In this document: one piece after another, positions 44,320 through 52,388 of the stretch
Layout of the letters: every line of letters begins with the position of its first letter
Numbering within the stretch: the stretch's first letter is position 1
NCBI GenBank assembly: GCA_963730365.1
Contig: CAVSRM010000017.1
Location: forward strand, 1-64,000
Source of the DNA: Fodinibacter sp963730365
Lineage (GTDB): Bacteria > Actinomycetota > Actinomycetes > Actinomycetales > Dermatophilaceae
DNA length: 64,000 bases
Direction: 5' to 3'
Notes under the pieces: generated by a model
Database searches by the model: none
What the model was told of the DNA's origin: nothing
What the model saw: only the letters and a program-made list of their open reading frames with translations
Made by a program: the position numbers and the translations under genes

Positions 44320-44460
44320 TCGGCATCGTCGCCCTCGGGCGGCACCACGCGCACCTGTTCGGGGGAAGCCGGTCCAAGTCCGGCACTGTCCCGCAGCCGT
44401 GGGTCGCGACGTCATCGTCGCGGCGAGTCGGAATGCCCGGCAGGTGCGAGCGGCTCCATT
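44320..44460 (+). promoter_or_regulatory. Cobalamin riboswitch
   Basis: Core sequences of the B12 aptamer are clear: GGGGGAAGCCGGTCCAAGTC (44,361-44,380), the CCGGCACTGTCCCGCAGCC box that follows, and GAGTCGGAATGCC (44,425-44,437). A -10-like TACAGT lies at about 44,314-44,319. It precedes the secreted-protein/ECF operon. The roughly 90-base platform between aptamer and ATG 44551 has no obvious T-tailed terminator, so translational control of GGAAGG (about 44,540) is the likelier mode. Confidence 0.92.
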
Positions 44461-44550
44461 CACCCGTCGAGGAACGCGGGGCGGAGCCCGAGTGACCGGG
44501 TGCTCCCGGTGGTTCGGGCAACACGCCTCGAACCGCTCAGGAAGGCACCG

Positions 44551-46197
44551 ATGCACTCCCCCACCACCGCCCGCGCCGCGATCCTGCGGCGCGCCGGCAC
44601 CCTGGCCGCAGCGGCCGTGCTCGTGGGCGCCCCCGCCGCGACCGCGCTCGCCGAGCCGAGCCCGAGCGCCACGTCCACCATGAGTGCGACGGCCACTCCG
44701 GCTCCGACGACGACGTCGAGTGCCCAGCCGACCACGAGCACCGGCCCCGAGCCGAGCGCGACGACCACCGAGCCCACCCCGAGCGGCTCGCCCACCCCGT
44801 CGGAATCCACCCCTGCACCGCCCGCGACGCAGGACTCCACGGCGCCGAAGTCGGAGGAGTCCGCGACGCCGGACGAGGACGCCGCCCCGATGGTCGGCGG
44901 CGGCACGGCCCGCTCGTTCGGCCCCGCGGCTGCGACGGGGCCGGCGACCTCCTCCGACTCCGCGATGCTCGGTGCCGGCTACCTGCAGCGGCAGCTCGAG
45001 GCCGCCGACTACCTGCTCACGAGCTCCGGCTACCCCGACCCTGGCCTGACGGCCGACGCCATCCTCGCGCTCGACGCCGCAGGCACCGGCCAGGACGCAG
45101 CTGCGCAGGCGACGGCCAGGCTGGCCTCCGACGTCGTCGGCTACACCGGCTTCGGTGACCCCGCGGAGGTCTACGCGGGCTCGGTCGCCAAGCTGCTCAA
45201 CGTCGCCGTCGCCCAGGGCGTCGACCCCACCGCCTTCGGCGGCGTCGACCTGGTCGCGACCTTGCAGGGCCTCGAACAGCCCAACGGGCGGTTCGCCGAC
45301 ACCACGGCATACGACGACTACTCCAACACCTTCGGCCAGTCGTTCGCGATCATCGGGCTGCACCGTGCCTCGGCCGGCCCCAGCACGGCTGCGGTGGACT
45401 ACCTGCTGGACCAGCAGTGCCCGGGGGGCGGCTTCCAGCTCTATATGAGCGACTCCGGCTGCTCCGACGACGCGTCGGCCGACCCCGACGCCACGGCCAT
45501 GGCCGTCCAGGCCCTCCTCGCTGCCGGCGGGGCGGCTGGCGCCGCATCGGATGGCCTGGACGACCTCACCAGCCGTCAGAGCTCTGACGGTGGCGTGGGC
45601 GGGGCCGGGCTGACCAGCTCGGTGAACGCCAACAGCACCGGCCTTGCCGGGCAGGCGTTCCTCGCGGGCGGGCGGTCCGCCCAGGCGCGGCTCGCGGTGA
45701 CCTACCTCGAGGCGCTCCAGTACGACTGCTCCTTCCCCGCTGCCCTGCGCGGCGGTATCGCGTACGACACCGACGGGTTCGAGGACCAGCGGTCCGCGGG
45801 CGCCGGGGCCACCCCGAGCGACCAAGACCGGCGATCCACGTCGCAGGGCCTCATGGCACTGGCGGGCACGCCATTGGGCTCGGTCAGCGCGGCCGGCTCC
45901 GACGCCGAGGCGCCCGAGGCCGACTGCGCGGAACCCACCACGACGCCGACCGACTCGGCCAGCCCGTCTGCGTCAGCGACCTCGGGTGCGAGCCCCACCT
46001 CCGGTGCTGGGTCGAGCGCGACCGCCGGGGCGAGCACCGCTCCCGGGGCATCGGGCGTGACAGGCGGCTCGTCACCGACAGGCTCGCTGGCCCAGACCGG
46101 TGCAGACCTGTTGTGGCCGGTGGGCCTGGGCCTGGCCCTGATCGTGCTCGGCGCGGTCGCGGTGCTGGGCTCCCGACGCCGGGGGGCGCACGCCTGA
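44551..46197 (+). CDS. Secreted alpha/alpha-barrel (prenyltransferase/intrinsic-factor-like) protein with LAQTG anchor
   Basis: 548 residues: signal peptide (about 1-33, ending ATALAEP), a Ser/Thr/Pro-rich stretch to about 120, then a repeat domain to about 420, another PST-rich stalk and a C-terminal sorting signal LAQTGADLLWPVGLGLAL with a SRRRGAHA tail. LAxTG is the class E sortase motif. The repeat domain has helix pairs with GG-F/G-D loops (QQCPGGGFQLYMSDSGCSDD, SSDGGVGGAGLTSSVNANST), the squalene-cyclase/prenyltransferase type also used by the alpha-barrel of intrinsic factor and transcobalamin. Placement behind a B12 riboswitch in an ECF operon suggests surface capture of cobalamin. 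Binding is inferred, not shown. Confidence 0.82.
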   Translation: MHSPTTARAAILRRAGTLAAAAVLVGAPAATALAEPSPSATSTMSATATPAPTTTSSAQPTTSTGPEPSATTTEPTPSGSPTPSESTPAPPATQDSTAPKSEESATPDEDAAPMVGGGTARSFGPAAATGPATSSDSAMLGAGYLQRQLEAADYLLTSSGYPDPGLTADAILALDAAGTGQDAAAQATARLASDVVGYTGFGDPAEVYAGSVAKLLNVAVAQGVDPTAFGGVDLVATLQGLEQPNGRFADTTAYDDYSNTFGQSFAIIGLHRASAGPSTAAVDYLLDQQCPGGGFQLYMSDSGCSDDASADPDATAMAVQALLAAGGAAGAASDGLDDLTSRQSSDGGVGGAGLTSSVNANSTGLAGQAFLAGGRSAQARLAVTYLEALQYDCSFPAALRGGIAYDTDGFEDQRSAGAGATPSDQDRRSTSQGLMALAGTPLGSVSAAGSDAEAPEADCAEPTTTPTDSASPSASATSGASPTSGAGSSATAGASTAPGASGVTGGSSPTGSLAQTGADLLWPVGLGLALIVLGAVAVLGSRRRGAHA

Positions 46198-47099
46198 TGC
46201 GCCGCGCCGCCCCCTCGTTCCGACGTCGCCTCGCCGGCGCCGCTGCGGCATCCGCCCTGGCCGTCGCCGGCGGGGTGCTGCTCGCGGCCCCGGCGAGCGC
46301 GGCCGCATGCTCGGGGACCTCCGGGGTGACGGTCATCGTCGACACCGGGAGCAGCATCAGCACGAGGTGCACCTCCGGCGACCCCTCCTCCGGGCTCCAG
46401 GCCCTGTCGATGGCCGGGTTCTCGGTGACCCCGGTGCAGACGCAGCCGGGGTTCGTCTGCCGCATCGACGGCTCCCCGTCCTCCGAGTCGTGCGTCCGCA
46501 CGCCGCCCACCACCGCCTACTGGGCGTACTGGTACGCCGACCGGGGCGGATCGTGGACGTACTCCTCCAGCGGCGCGGGCTCGCACAACCCGGCACCCGG
46601 TTCGGTGGAGGGCTGGCGCTTCGGATCGGGCCAGCAGCCGCGCGCGGCTCCGCCCGCCCCGGTCAAGACCACGGCGCCCAAACCGACGGCAGAGCCCAAG
46701 CCGTCCCCGACGCCCGCGAAGACGACCAAGCCCCCCTCGACCCCGACGTCGACCTCGACGCCGCGTTCCACGAGCGGGTCGGGCGGCGCGACGACCTCGA
46801 CCGCAGCAGCGACGTCGGGAGGGTCCGCTCCCGACCCGTCGGCACCAGGAGCCTCGGTCACCCGCAGCGCGACTCCGAGCCCGTCGGCCAGCGAGAGCCC
46901 CACTCCGGTTGCCGAGTCAACCGCCGGCGGGGAGCCGACGGCCTCCCCCACCCCGGGGGCGTCAGCCGCCGCCCTCGCCGCCGACCCGACGGGCGCGGAC
47001 CCGGCGGGGAACAGCACGAGCACGCTGCTCACCGGGGTCGCCCTCGTGGCGCTCGTCGCCGGCGGCGCGGGCTTCACGGCGTGGAAGCGCCGCGGCTGA
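46197..47099 (+). CDS. Secreted SCO2322-like / DUF4430-like beta-domain protein with membrane anchor
   Basis: 300 residues: signal peptide (ASALAVAGGVLLAAPASAAA), a mature domain of about 110 residues, a long Pro/Thr/Ser stalk, and a C-terminal helix TLLTGVALVALVAGGAGFTA with KRRG tail. The domain runs from VTVIVDTGSSISTRCTSG to YWAYWYADRGGSWTYSSSGA and PAPGSVEGWRFGSG. Four Cys could form two disulfides. The YW...W-YS-GA...PG-V-GW pattern recalls DUF4430, the fold of the C-terminal domain of transcobalamin and intrinsic factor; that link is my inference. The start overlaps the previous stop (TGATG). It probably acts with the preceding surface protein to hand B12 to the ECF transporter. Confidence 0.8.
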   Translation: MRRAAPSFRRRLAGAAAASALAVAGGVLLAAPASAAACSGTSGVTVIVDTGSSISTRCTSGDPSSGLQALSMAGFSVTPVQTQPGFVCRIDGSPSSESCVRTPPTTAYWAYWYADRGGSWTYSSSGAGSHNPAPGSVEGWRFGSGQQPRAAPPAPVKTTAPKPTAEPKPSPTPAKTTKPPSTPTSTSTPRSTSGSGGATTSTAAATSGGSAPDPSAPGASVTRSATPSPSASESPTPVAESTAGGEPTASPTPGASAAALAADPTGADPAGNSTSTLLTGVALVALVAGGAGFTAWKRRG

Positions 47100-47114
47100 G
47101 GCGATGATGACCCG

Positions 47115-48245
47115 ATGACCCACTCCCTCCCGCGCACCGTGCACCCCGGTGCGTGGTGGGGGTGGGCCATCTCCATGGCGGTCGCCGTGAGCATGACGAC
47201 CAACCCGTTCCTGCTGTTGCTCGCCCTCGCCGTGACCGCGCTGGTCGTCGCCCGCCGACGGGGGTCCTCGCCGTGGGCCCGCGCGTTCCGGCTCTACCTG
47301 TGGCTGGGGCTGGCGATCATCGTGGTGCGCGTGGTCCTGCACGTCGTCGTCGGGCTGAAGTTCGGGACCATCGTCGTGCTGCCGCTGCCGGAGGTGACCC
47401 TGCCGTCCTGGGCGGCCGGCATCCAGCTCGGGGGCACGGTCTACCTCGAAGGGCTGCTCGGTGCCGCGGTGCTCGGTCTCCGGCTGGCGGTGATGATCGC
47501 CTGCATCGGGGCGGCCAACGCCCTGGCGAACCCCAAGCGACTCCTGCGGGCCCTGCCCGGCGCGCTCCACGAGATCGGATCGGCCGTCGTGGTCTCCGTC
47601 TCCGTCGCCCCCCAGCTCGCCGAGAGCGTCCTACGGGTGCGCCGGGCACGCCTCCTTCGTGGCGACACCAGCCGCGGCCTGCGCGCGGTGCCCGCCATCG
47701 CCCTTCCCGTGCTCGAGGACACCCTCGAGCGGTCGCTGCTCCTCGCCGCGGCGATGGACTCGCGCGGCTACGGACGGGCTCCCGCCGTCTCCCCCGTGCA
47801 GCGACTCCTCACCGGCGCGGCGACCCTGGGCGGACTCCTGGCCTGCGCGATCGGGGTCTACGGGGTCCTCGACGCCACCACCCCGGCCCTCATGGGGACA
47901 CCGACCCTCGTACTCGGGCTCGCCCTGTCCGGTCTCGGCCTCTGGCTGGGGGGCAGGCACGTGCCCCGCTCGACCTACCGCCCGGACCCGTGGCGCGGCG
48001 CCGAGTGGCTCACCGTCGCCTGTGGCGTCATCGCGGCCGCCGCGCTGGTCGTCACCGCACGGACGCAGCCCGACGCTCTCGCGATGCCGCTCACTCCCCT
48101 GGCCGTGCCCGCCCTCCCGCTCCTCGCGGTGGCCGGGCTGCTCGTGGCGGCGGCACCGGCGTACCTCACCCCCGAACCCCCGGCGCCGGCGTCACGGGTC
48201 CCGGTCCGCGGAGCAGCGCGATCGGAGGTGGGCGCGGATGCCTGA
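47115..48245 (+). CDS. ecfT: ECF transporter transmembrane coupling protein EcfT
   Basis: 376 residues with about seven or eight hydrophobic helices. Family signatures are SMTTNPFLLLLALAVTALVV near the start and the coupling-helix motif RSLLLAAAMDSRGYGRAP (Ala-x-x-x-RG) at about residue 210, which contacts the ATPases. An additional C-terminal group of helices makes it longer than the usual 260. It links the ATP-binding protein to the S component in the membrane. It starts 15 bases after the preceding gene. Confidence 0.9.
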   Translation: MTHSLPRTVHPGAWWGWAISMAVAVSMTTNPFLLLLALAVTALVVARRRGSSPWARAFRLYLWLGLAIIVVRVVLHVVVGLKFGTIVVLPLPEVTLPSWAAGIQLGGTVYLEGLLGAAVLGLRLAVMIACIGAANALANPKRLLRALPGALHEIGSAVVVSVSVAPQLAESVLRVRRARLLRGDTSRGLRAVPAIALPVLEDTLERSLLLAAAMDSRGYGRAPAVSPVQRLLTGAATLGGLLACAIGVYGVLDATTPALMGTPTLVLGLALSGLGLWLGGRHVPRSTYRPDPWRGAEWLTVACGVIAAAALVVTARTQPDALAMPLTPLAVPALPLLAVAGLLVAAAPAYLTPEPPAPASRVPVRGAARSEVGADA

Positions 48246-49884
48246 GCACGCCATCCGGTTGCAGCACGTGACGATCACGCTGCCCGGCGCGACCCGCCCG
48301 GTGCTGCGCGACGTCGACCTCGGCATCGAGGAGGGCGAGCTGGCGCTCGTCGTGGGGCGCACGGGATCGGGCAAGTCGACCCTGCTGGGCGCGATGTGCG
48401 GCAGGGTCCCCCACTTCACCGGCGGAACGGTGGCCGGGCACGTGGTGGTGCACGGTCGCGACACGCGCGAGCACCGACCGCGGGACCTCGCCGACGTCGT
48501 CGGCGTCGTCGGCCAGAACCCGCTCGCGGGCTTCGTCACCGACACCGTCGAGGAGGAGCTCGCCTACGGCATGGAACAGCTCGGCCTGCCCACTGCGACG
48601 ATGCGCAAGCGCGTCGAGGAGACCCTGGACCTCCTCGGCATCGCCGAGCTGCGCGACGTCGCGCTCCGCGAGCTCTCGGGAGGCCAGCAGCAGCGGGTCG
48701 CGATCGGGTCCGTGCTCACCGCCCACCCGCGGGTGATCCTCCTCGATGAGCCGACGTCGGCCCTGGACCCCACGGGGGCCGAGGAGGTGCTGGCGACCAT
48801 CACGAGGCTCGTGCACGACCTGGCCGTCACCGTCGTGGTGGCCGAGCACCGGGTCGAGCGGGTTCTGCACTACGCCGACCGGGTCGTCCACGTCTCGGTC
48901 GACGGTCGGGTCAGCGCGGGGGCGCCGGCGGACGTCATGCGCACGAGCGACGTGACCTCGCCGGTCGTCGAGCTCGGCCGGTTCGCCGGGTGGTCCCCGC
49001 TGCCGCTCTCGGTGCGCGACGCCCGACGCGCCGCGGTCGACCTCCGGACCCGGCTGGGCGCCACGCTCTCCACCGCCCCGGATCGGCGGGCGGGCCGTTC
49101 TGGCGGGACGGCCCTGCGCGCGAGGGGTGTCGTCGTGCGGCACCCCGGCGACGTCATCGCCGTCGCCGGTGTCGACATCGACCTGCACGCCGGCGAGGTG
49201 ACGGCGCTCATGGGGCGCAACGGGTCCGGGAAGTCCTCGCTGCTGTGGGCGCTGCAGGGGAGCGGACCGCGCAGCGCGGGCACCGTCGAGGTCGGCCCTG
49301 CCGGCGGGAAGGACGACCCGTCCGCGCTCCAGCCCGGGGAACGCCGCCGACGCATCGGGCTCGTCCCCCAGGACGCCAGTGACCTGCTGTACCTCGACAC
49401 GGTGGCCGGCGAGTGCGAGCAGGCCGACCGCGAGAGCGGAGCCACCCCGGGCACCTGTGCGCGGCTGCTCGGCGACCTCGCCCCCGGCATCCCGGCCCAG
49501 CGCCACCCCCGGGACCTGTCCGAGGGCCAGAAGCTGGCGCTCGTGCTGGCGGTGCAGCTCAGCGCCGACCCGCCGGTGCTGCTGCTCGACGAGCCCACCC
49601 GAGGGCTGGACCCCTCGGCCAAGGCGACCCTGAGCAGCATCCTGCGCACCCTTGCCGCGCAGGGACGGTCGGTGACGGTCTCCACGCACGACGTCGAGTT
49701 CGTCGCCGAGTCCGCCGACCGGGTCGTCGTCCTCGCTGCCGGGGAGGTCGTGGCCGACGGACCCACCGAGCAGATCGTCGTGGCGTCCCCGGCGTTCGCC
49801 CCCCAGGTCTCCAAGGTGACCGCCCCCGGGCCGTGGCTGACGGTCGACGACGTGCGCACGGCACTCTCGGTGGTGGCGACGTGA
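48238..49884 (+). CDS. ECF transporter double ATP-binding protein (EcfA1-EcfA2 fusion)
   Basis: 548 residues with two ABC domains in one chain. Domain 1 has Walker A VVGRTGSGKSTLLG, signature RELSGGQQQRVAIGS and Walker B VILLDEPTSALDP. Domain 2 has Walker A LMGRNGSGKSSLLWALQ, signature RDLSEGQKLALVLAV (SEGQ, degenerate) and Walker B VLLLDEPTRGLDPSA. The fusion replaces separate EcfA and EcfA' subunits. It hydrolyses ATP to drive uptake. The start overlaps the ecfT stop by eight bases, and the stop overlaps the S component start (GTGA). Confidence 0.93.
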   Translation: MPEHAIRLQHVTITLPGATRPVLRDVDLGIEEGELALVVGRTGSGKSTLLGAMCGRVPHFTGGTVAGHVVVHGRDTREHRPRDLADVVGVVGQNPLAGFVTDTVEEELAYGMEQLGLPTATMRKRVEETLDLLGIAELRDVALRELSGGQQQRVAIGSVLTAHPRVILLDEPTSALDPTGAEEVLATITRLVHDLAVTVVVAEHRVERVLHYADRVVHVSVDGRVSAGAPADVMRTSDVTSPVVELGRFAGWSPLPLSVRDARRAAVDLRTRLGATLSTAPDRRAGRSGGTALRARGVVVRHPGDVIAVAGVDIDLHAGEVTALMGRNGSGKSSLLWALQGSGPRSAGTVEVGPAGGKDDPSALQPGERRRRIGLVPQDASDLLYLDTVAGECEQADRESGATPGTCARLLGDLAPGIPAQRHPRDLSEGQKLALVLAVQLSADPPVLLLDEPTRGLDPSAKATLSSILRTLAAQGRSVTVSTHDVEFVAESADRVVVLAAGEVVADGPTEQIVVASPAFAPQVSKVTAPGPWLTVDDVRTALSVVAT

Positions 49885-50843
49885 CCCGCACCCGCCCCCA
49901 CGGGCTGCGCGCCCTGCGGCTCCGTCCCCGGTCGGCGATCGCGGTGGCGCTGGTGAGCGCGGCCGGGCTCGTCGCCTTCGGGTGGCCGCTGATCGTGACG
50001 CCGGGCTCCGGGCTGGCGCACGGCACCGACGCCCCCCTCGTGTTCGCCCTCATCCTTCCCCTCCTGCTCGCCGTGGTGCTCGCCGAGCTGAGCGAGGGCG
50101 GCCTGGACGTCAAGGCCGTCGCGATGCTCGGTGTCCTGGCAGCCGTGGGCGCGGCCCTCCGGCCCCTCGGGGCGGGGACGGCCGGGCTGGAGACGGTGTT
50201 CTTCCTGCTCGTCCTCGGCGGGCGCGTCTTCGGTGCCGGTTTCGGCTTCGTGCTGGGTGCCACGACGATCTTCGCCTCGGCCCTCGTCACCGGCGGTGTC
50301 GGACCCTGGATGCCGTTCCAGATGCTGGGGGCGGCCTGGGTGGGCTGGGGTGCCGGGCTGCTCCCGCAGGTGCGGGGCCGGTGGGAGGTGGCCATGCTCG
50401 CGGCCTACGGGGCGGTCGCGGGGCTCGCGTACGGGCTGCTCCTCAACCTGTCGTTCTGGCCGTTCGCCACGGGCCTGGGTGGTGAGCTGTCGTTCGTCGC
50501 GGGAGCCCCGGCCGGGGAGAACCTGCACCGTTTCCTCGTGTTCACGCTGGCCACCAGCCTCGGCTGGGACATCGGCCGGGCGTTGACCAACGCCGTGCTC
50601 ATCCTCATCACGGGGCGGGCCGTGCTCGGAGCCCTTCGACGGTCGGCCCGGCGTGCGGCGTTCGAGGACCCGGTGGAGTTCCACGAGCCCGTGGAGTCCG
50701 ATGGCCCGCTGCAGTCCGCCGGGCGTGTGCCGTCCGACGCGCCCGCGCAGTCCGCCGTGCCCGTGCAGTCGGACGAACCGGAGAGGTTCCAGGAGCCGGC
50801 CGAGGTGCCCGACTCCCCCGGCTTGGCACAATCGAGCCCATGA
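49881..50843 (+). CDS. ECF transporter substrate-binding (S) component, predicted cobalamin
   Basis: 320 residues with six predicted helices in residues 20-235 (IAVALVSAAGLVAFGWPLIV; APLVFALILPLLLAVVLAEL; TVFFLLVLGGRVFGAGFGFV; WMPFQMLGAAWVGWGAGLLP; MLAAYGAVAGLAYGLLLNLS; LVFTLATSLGWDIGRALTNA). The small residues and the FGFVLGATTIFASAL stretch fit S components. Substrate choice rests on the B12 riboswitch at the head of the operon. An extra C-terminal tail of about 80 residues, rich in Glu, Pro and Ser with loose repeats, faces the cytosol and is not part of the usual fold. Confidence 0.85.
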   Translation: MTRTRPHGLRALRLRPRSAIAVALVSAAGLVAFGWPLIVTPGSGLAHGTDAPLVFALILPLLLAVVLAELSEGGLDVKAVAMLGVLAAVGAALRPLGAGTAGLETVFFLLVLGGRVFGAGFGFVLGATTIFASALVTGGVGPWMPFQMLGAAWVGWGAGLLPQVRGRWEVAMLAAYGAVAGLAYGLLLNLSFWPFATGLGGELSFVAGAPAGENLHRFLVFTLATSLGWDIGRALTNAVLILITGRAVLGALRRSARRAAFEDPVEFHEPVESDGPLQSAGRVPSDAPAQSAVPVQSDEPERFQEPAEVPDSPGLAQSSP

Positions 50844-51379
50844 GCTCCCTCGACCTCGACCGCGACCCTGCCTGGCTGAGCAGGGAGGACCTCGATGCGG
50901 CCCGGGCCCGCCTGCCGATCCTCTACGTCGACGCGGTGCCGGTGCGGGTCGACGACCGGGGGGCGGTGATCGCGGTGGGTGTCCTGCTCCGGCTCGGGCC
51001 GGAGGGCACGGTCTCGCGCGAGCTGGTCTCGGGCCGGGTGCTGCACCACGAGCGGATCCGCGACGCACTGCTGCGCCACATCGAGAAGGACCTCGGGCCG
51101 ATGGCCCTGCCGCGGGTGCCGGTCAGCCCCCAGCCCTTCACCGTCGCGGAGTACTTCCCGACGCCGGGGGTCACGCCCTTCCACGACCCCCGGCAGCACG
51201 CTGTCTCCCTCGCCTTCGTCGTGCCGGTGGCGGGTGACTGCGGCCCCCAGAACGACTCGCTCGACCTCACCTGGCTGACTCCCGACCAGGCCCTGGACCC
51301 AGGCGTGCAGGCCGAGATGGACCGGGGGCACGGGGTGCTCCTGCGCCAGGCCCTCGCCCACCTGGGCCACCCCGTCTGA
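50840..51379 (+). CDS. NUDIX-fold family protein (DUF4916 type)
   Basis: 179 residues with a NUDIX-like beta sheet (LYVDAVPVRVDDRGAVIAVG, RVLHHERIRDALLRHIEKDL), FHDPRQHAVSLAFVVPVAGD and a C-terminal helix. The canonical GX5EX7REUXEEXGU box is not present in full: the expected helix reads RDALLRHIEKDLG, so phosphohydrolase activity is doubtful. Its ATG overlaps the S component stop (ATGA), so it is part of the B12-controlled operon. It may be a nucleotide sensor or an unrelated passenger. Confidence 0.8.
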   Translation: MSSLDLDRDPAWLSREDLDAARARLPILYVDAVPVRVDDRGAVIAVGVLLRLGPEGTVSRELVSGRVLHHERIRDALLRHIEKDLGPMALPRVPVSPQPFTVAEYFPTPGVTPFHDPRQHAVSLAFVVPVAGDCGPQNDSLDLTWLTPDQALDPGVQAEMDRGHGVLLRQALAHLGHPV

Positions 51380-51471
51380 CGCGAGGCCGGCATCCGCCCG
51401 GCATCCCCTCGCCCCCCAACGCGTCGTCCCACGACGTGCGGCAAGACCACGCGGCGGACGAGGTCGCAGGG

Positions 51472-52224
51472 TCAGCCGGTGAACTTGTCGCGGGTCCGCG
51501 TCATGTCGTGGGTGTCGGCAGCGGCGGACTCCGCCGGCGTCGGGGCGGTGCCGCCGAGCCTGGCCGGGATGTAGCGGAGGTCCTCGCCGTGCAGGGTCGG
51601 GTACTCAGCCTGCTGGGCGTCGAGCTGGGCCTGCATGGCCTCTCGCAGGCGCTGCCCTGCGGCAGTGACGTCCTCGCGTCGCCCGATGTGGATCGGCTCT
51701 CCGACGGTGATGCTGATCGGCACGTTCGACCGGCCCAGGTGCTTGGGCAGGTTCTTGGTCCAGACCCGCTGACCGCCCCAGATCGTCACCGGCAGGACGG
51801 GGACACCGGCCACCTGGGCCATCTTCACCGCGCCCGGCTTGAACTCCTTGAGCTCGAAGGACCGCGACATGGTGGCCTCGGGGAAGACCCCGACGATCTC
51901 GCCGTCACGCAGCGCCCGGATCGCCGCGGAGAAGGCCTCGCCGCCCTTGTGCCGGTCGACCGGGATGTGGCTCATCCCGCGCATCACCGGCCCGGCGAAG
52001 CGGTGGGAGAAGATCGACTTCTTCGCCATGAAGCGTACGTAGCGACGCCTCGGCCAGGCCGGCAGACCGGCATACATGAAGTCCAGGTACGAGGTGTGGT
52101 TGATGGCCATGATTGCGCCACCCTCGGCCGGGACGTTCTCCTCGCCGGTGATTCTGAAGCGGTTCCCCTGGAGGAAGAAGACCGTTTTCACCGCGGCGAT
52201 GACGGGCCGGTAGACGGGTTCCAT
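51472..52224 (-). CDS. 1-acyl-glycerol-3-phosphate acyltransferase-like protein (PlsC family)
   Basis: 250 residues. The catalytic NHTSYLDFMY (HX4D) is at about residue 42. The glycerol-phosphate-binding GVFPEATMSRSF and the VPVLPVTIWGGQRVW block follow. The N-terminal PVIAAVKTVFFLQ may associate with the membrane. It should acylate lysophosphatidic acid or a related acceptor. It ends in a hydrophilic 50-residue tail. The start ATG 52224 is about 165 bases from the divergent valS gene. Confidence 0.88.
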   Translation of the reverse strand: MEPVYRPVIAAVKTVFFLQGNRFRITGEENVPAEGGAIMAINHTSYLDFMYAGLPAWPRRRYVRFMAKKSIFSHRFAGPVMRGMSHIPVDRHKGGEAFSAAIRALRDGEIVGVFPEATMSRSFELKEFKPGAVKMAQVAGVPVLPVTIWGGQRVWTKNLPKHLGRSNVPISITVGEPIHIGRREDVTAAGQRLREAMQAQLDAQQAEYPTLHGEDLRYIPARLGGTAPTPAESAAADTHDMTRTRDKFTG

Positions 52225-52388
52225 GGTGACACCCTAGGGCAGGTCCTGGGGGGTCCTCCCGCTGGTCAGATCGCTGCCCCGGTGGTGGGCGCCGACCCCG
52301 GGCACCGTCGTGACCGGGGTCGCGAGCGGGGGGAGACGGCCCTGAACCCGGGTGAGAGAACGGTGGACCGTCTGGGATGATGTGCGTC

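Noticed and set aside
44012..44550. Possible tRNA or other RNA gene in the large gap before the B12 operon
   Set aside because: The structured sequence is fully explained by the T-box and the cobalamin riboswitch; no cloverleaf found.
50840..51379. Classical NUDIX pyrophosphatase
   Set aside because: The Nudix box is incomplete, so only the fold family is claimed.
52225..52388. T-box leader for valS
   Set aside because: No GGTGG-ACCGCG-type core is present before valS; only ileS has it.
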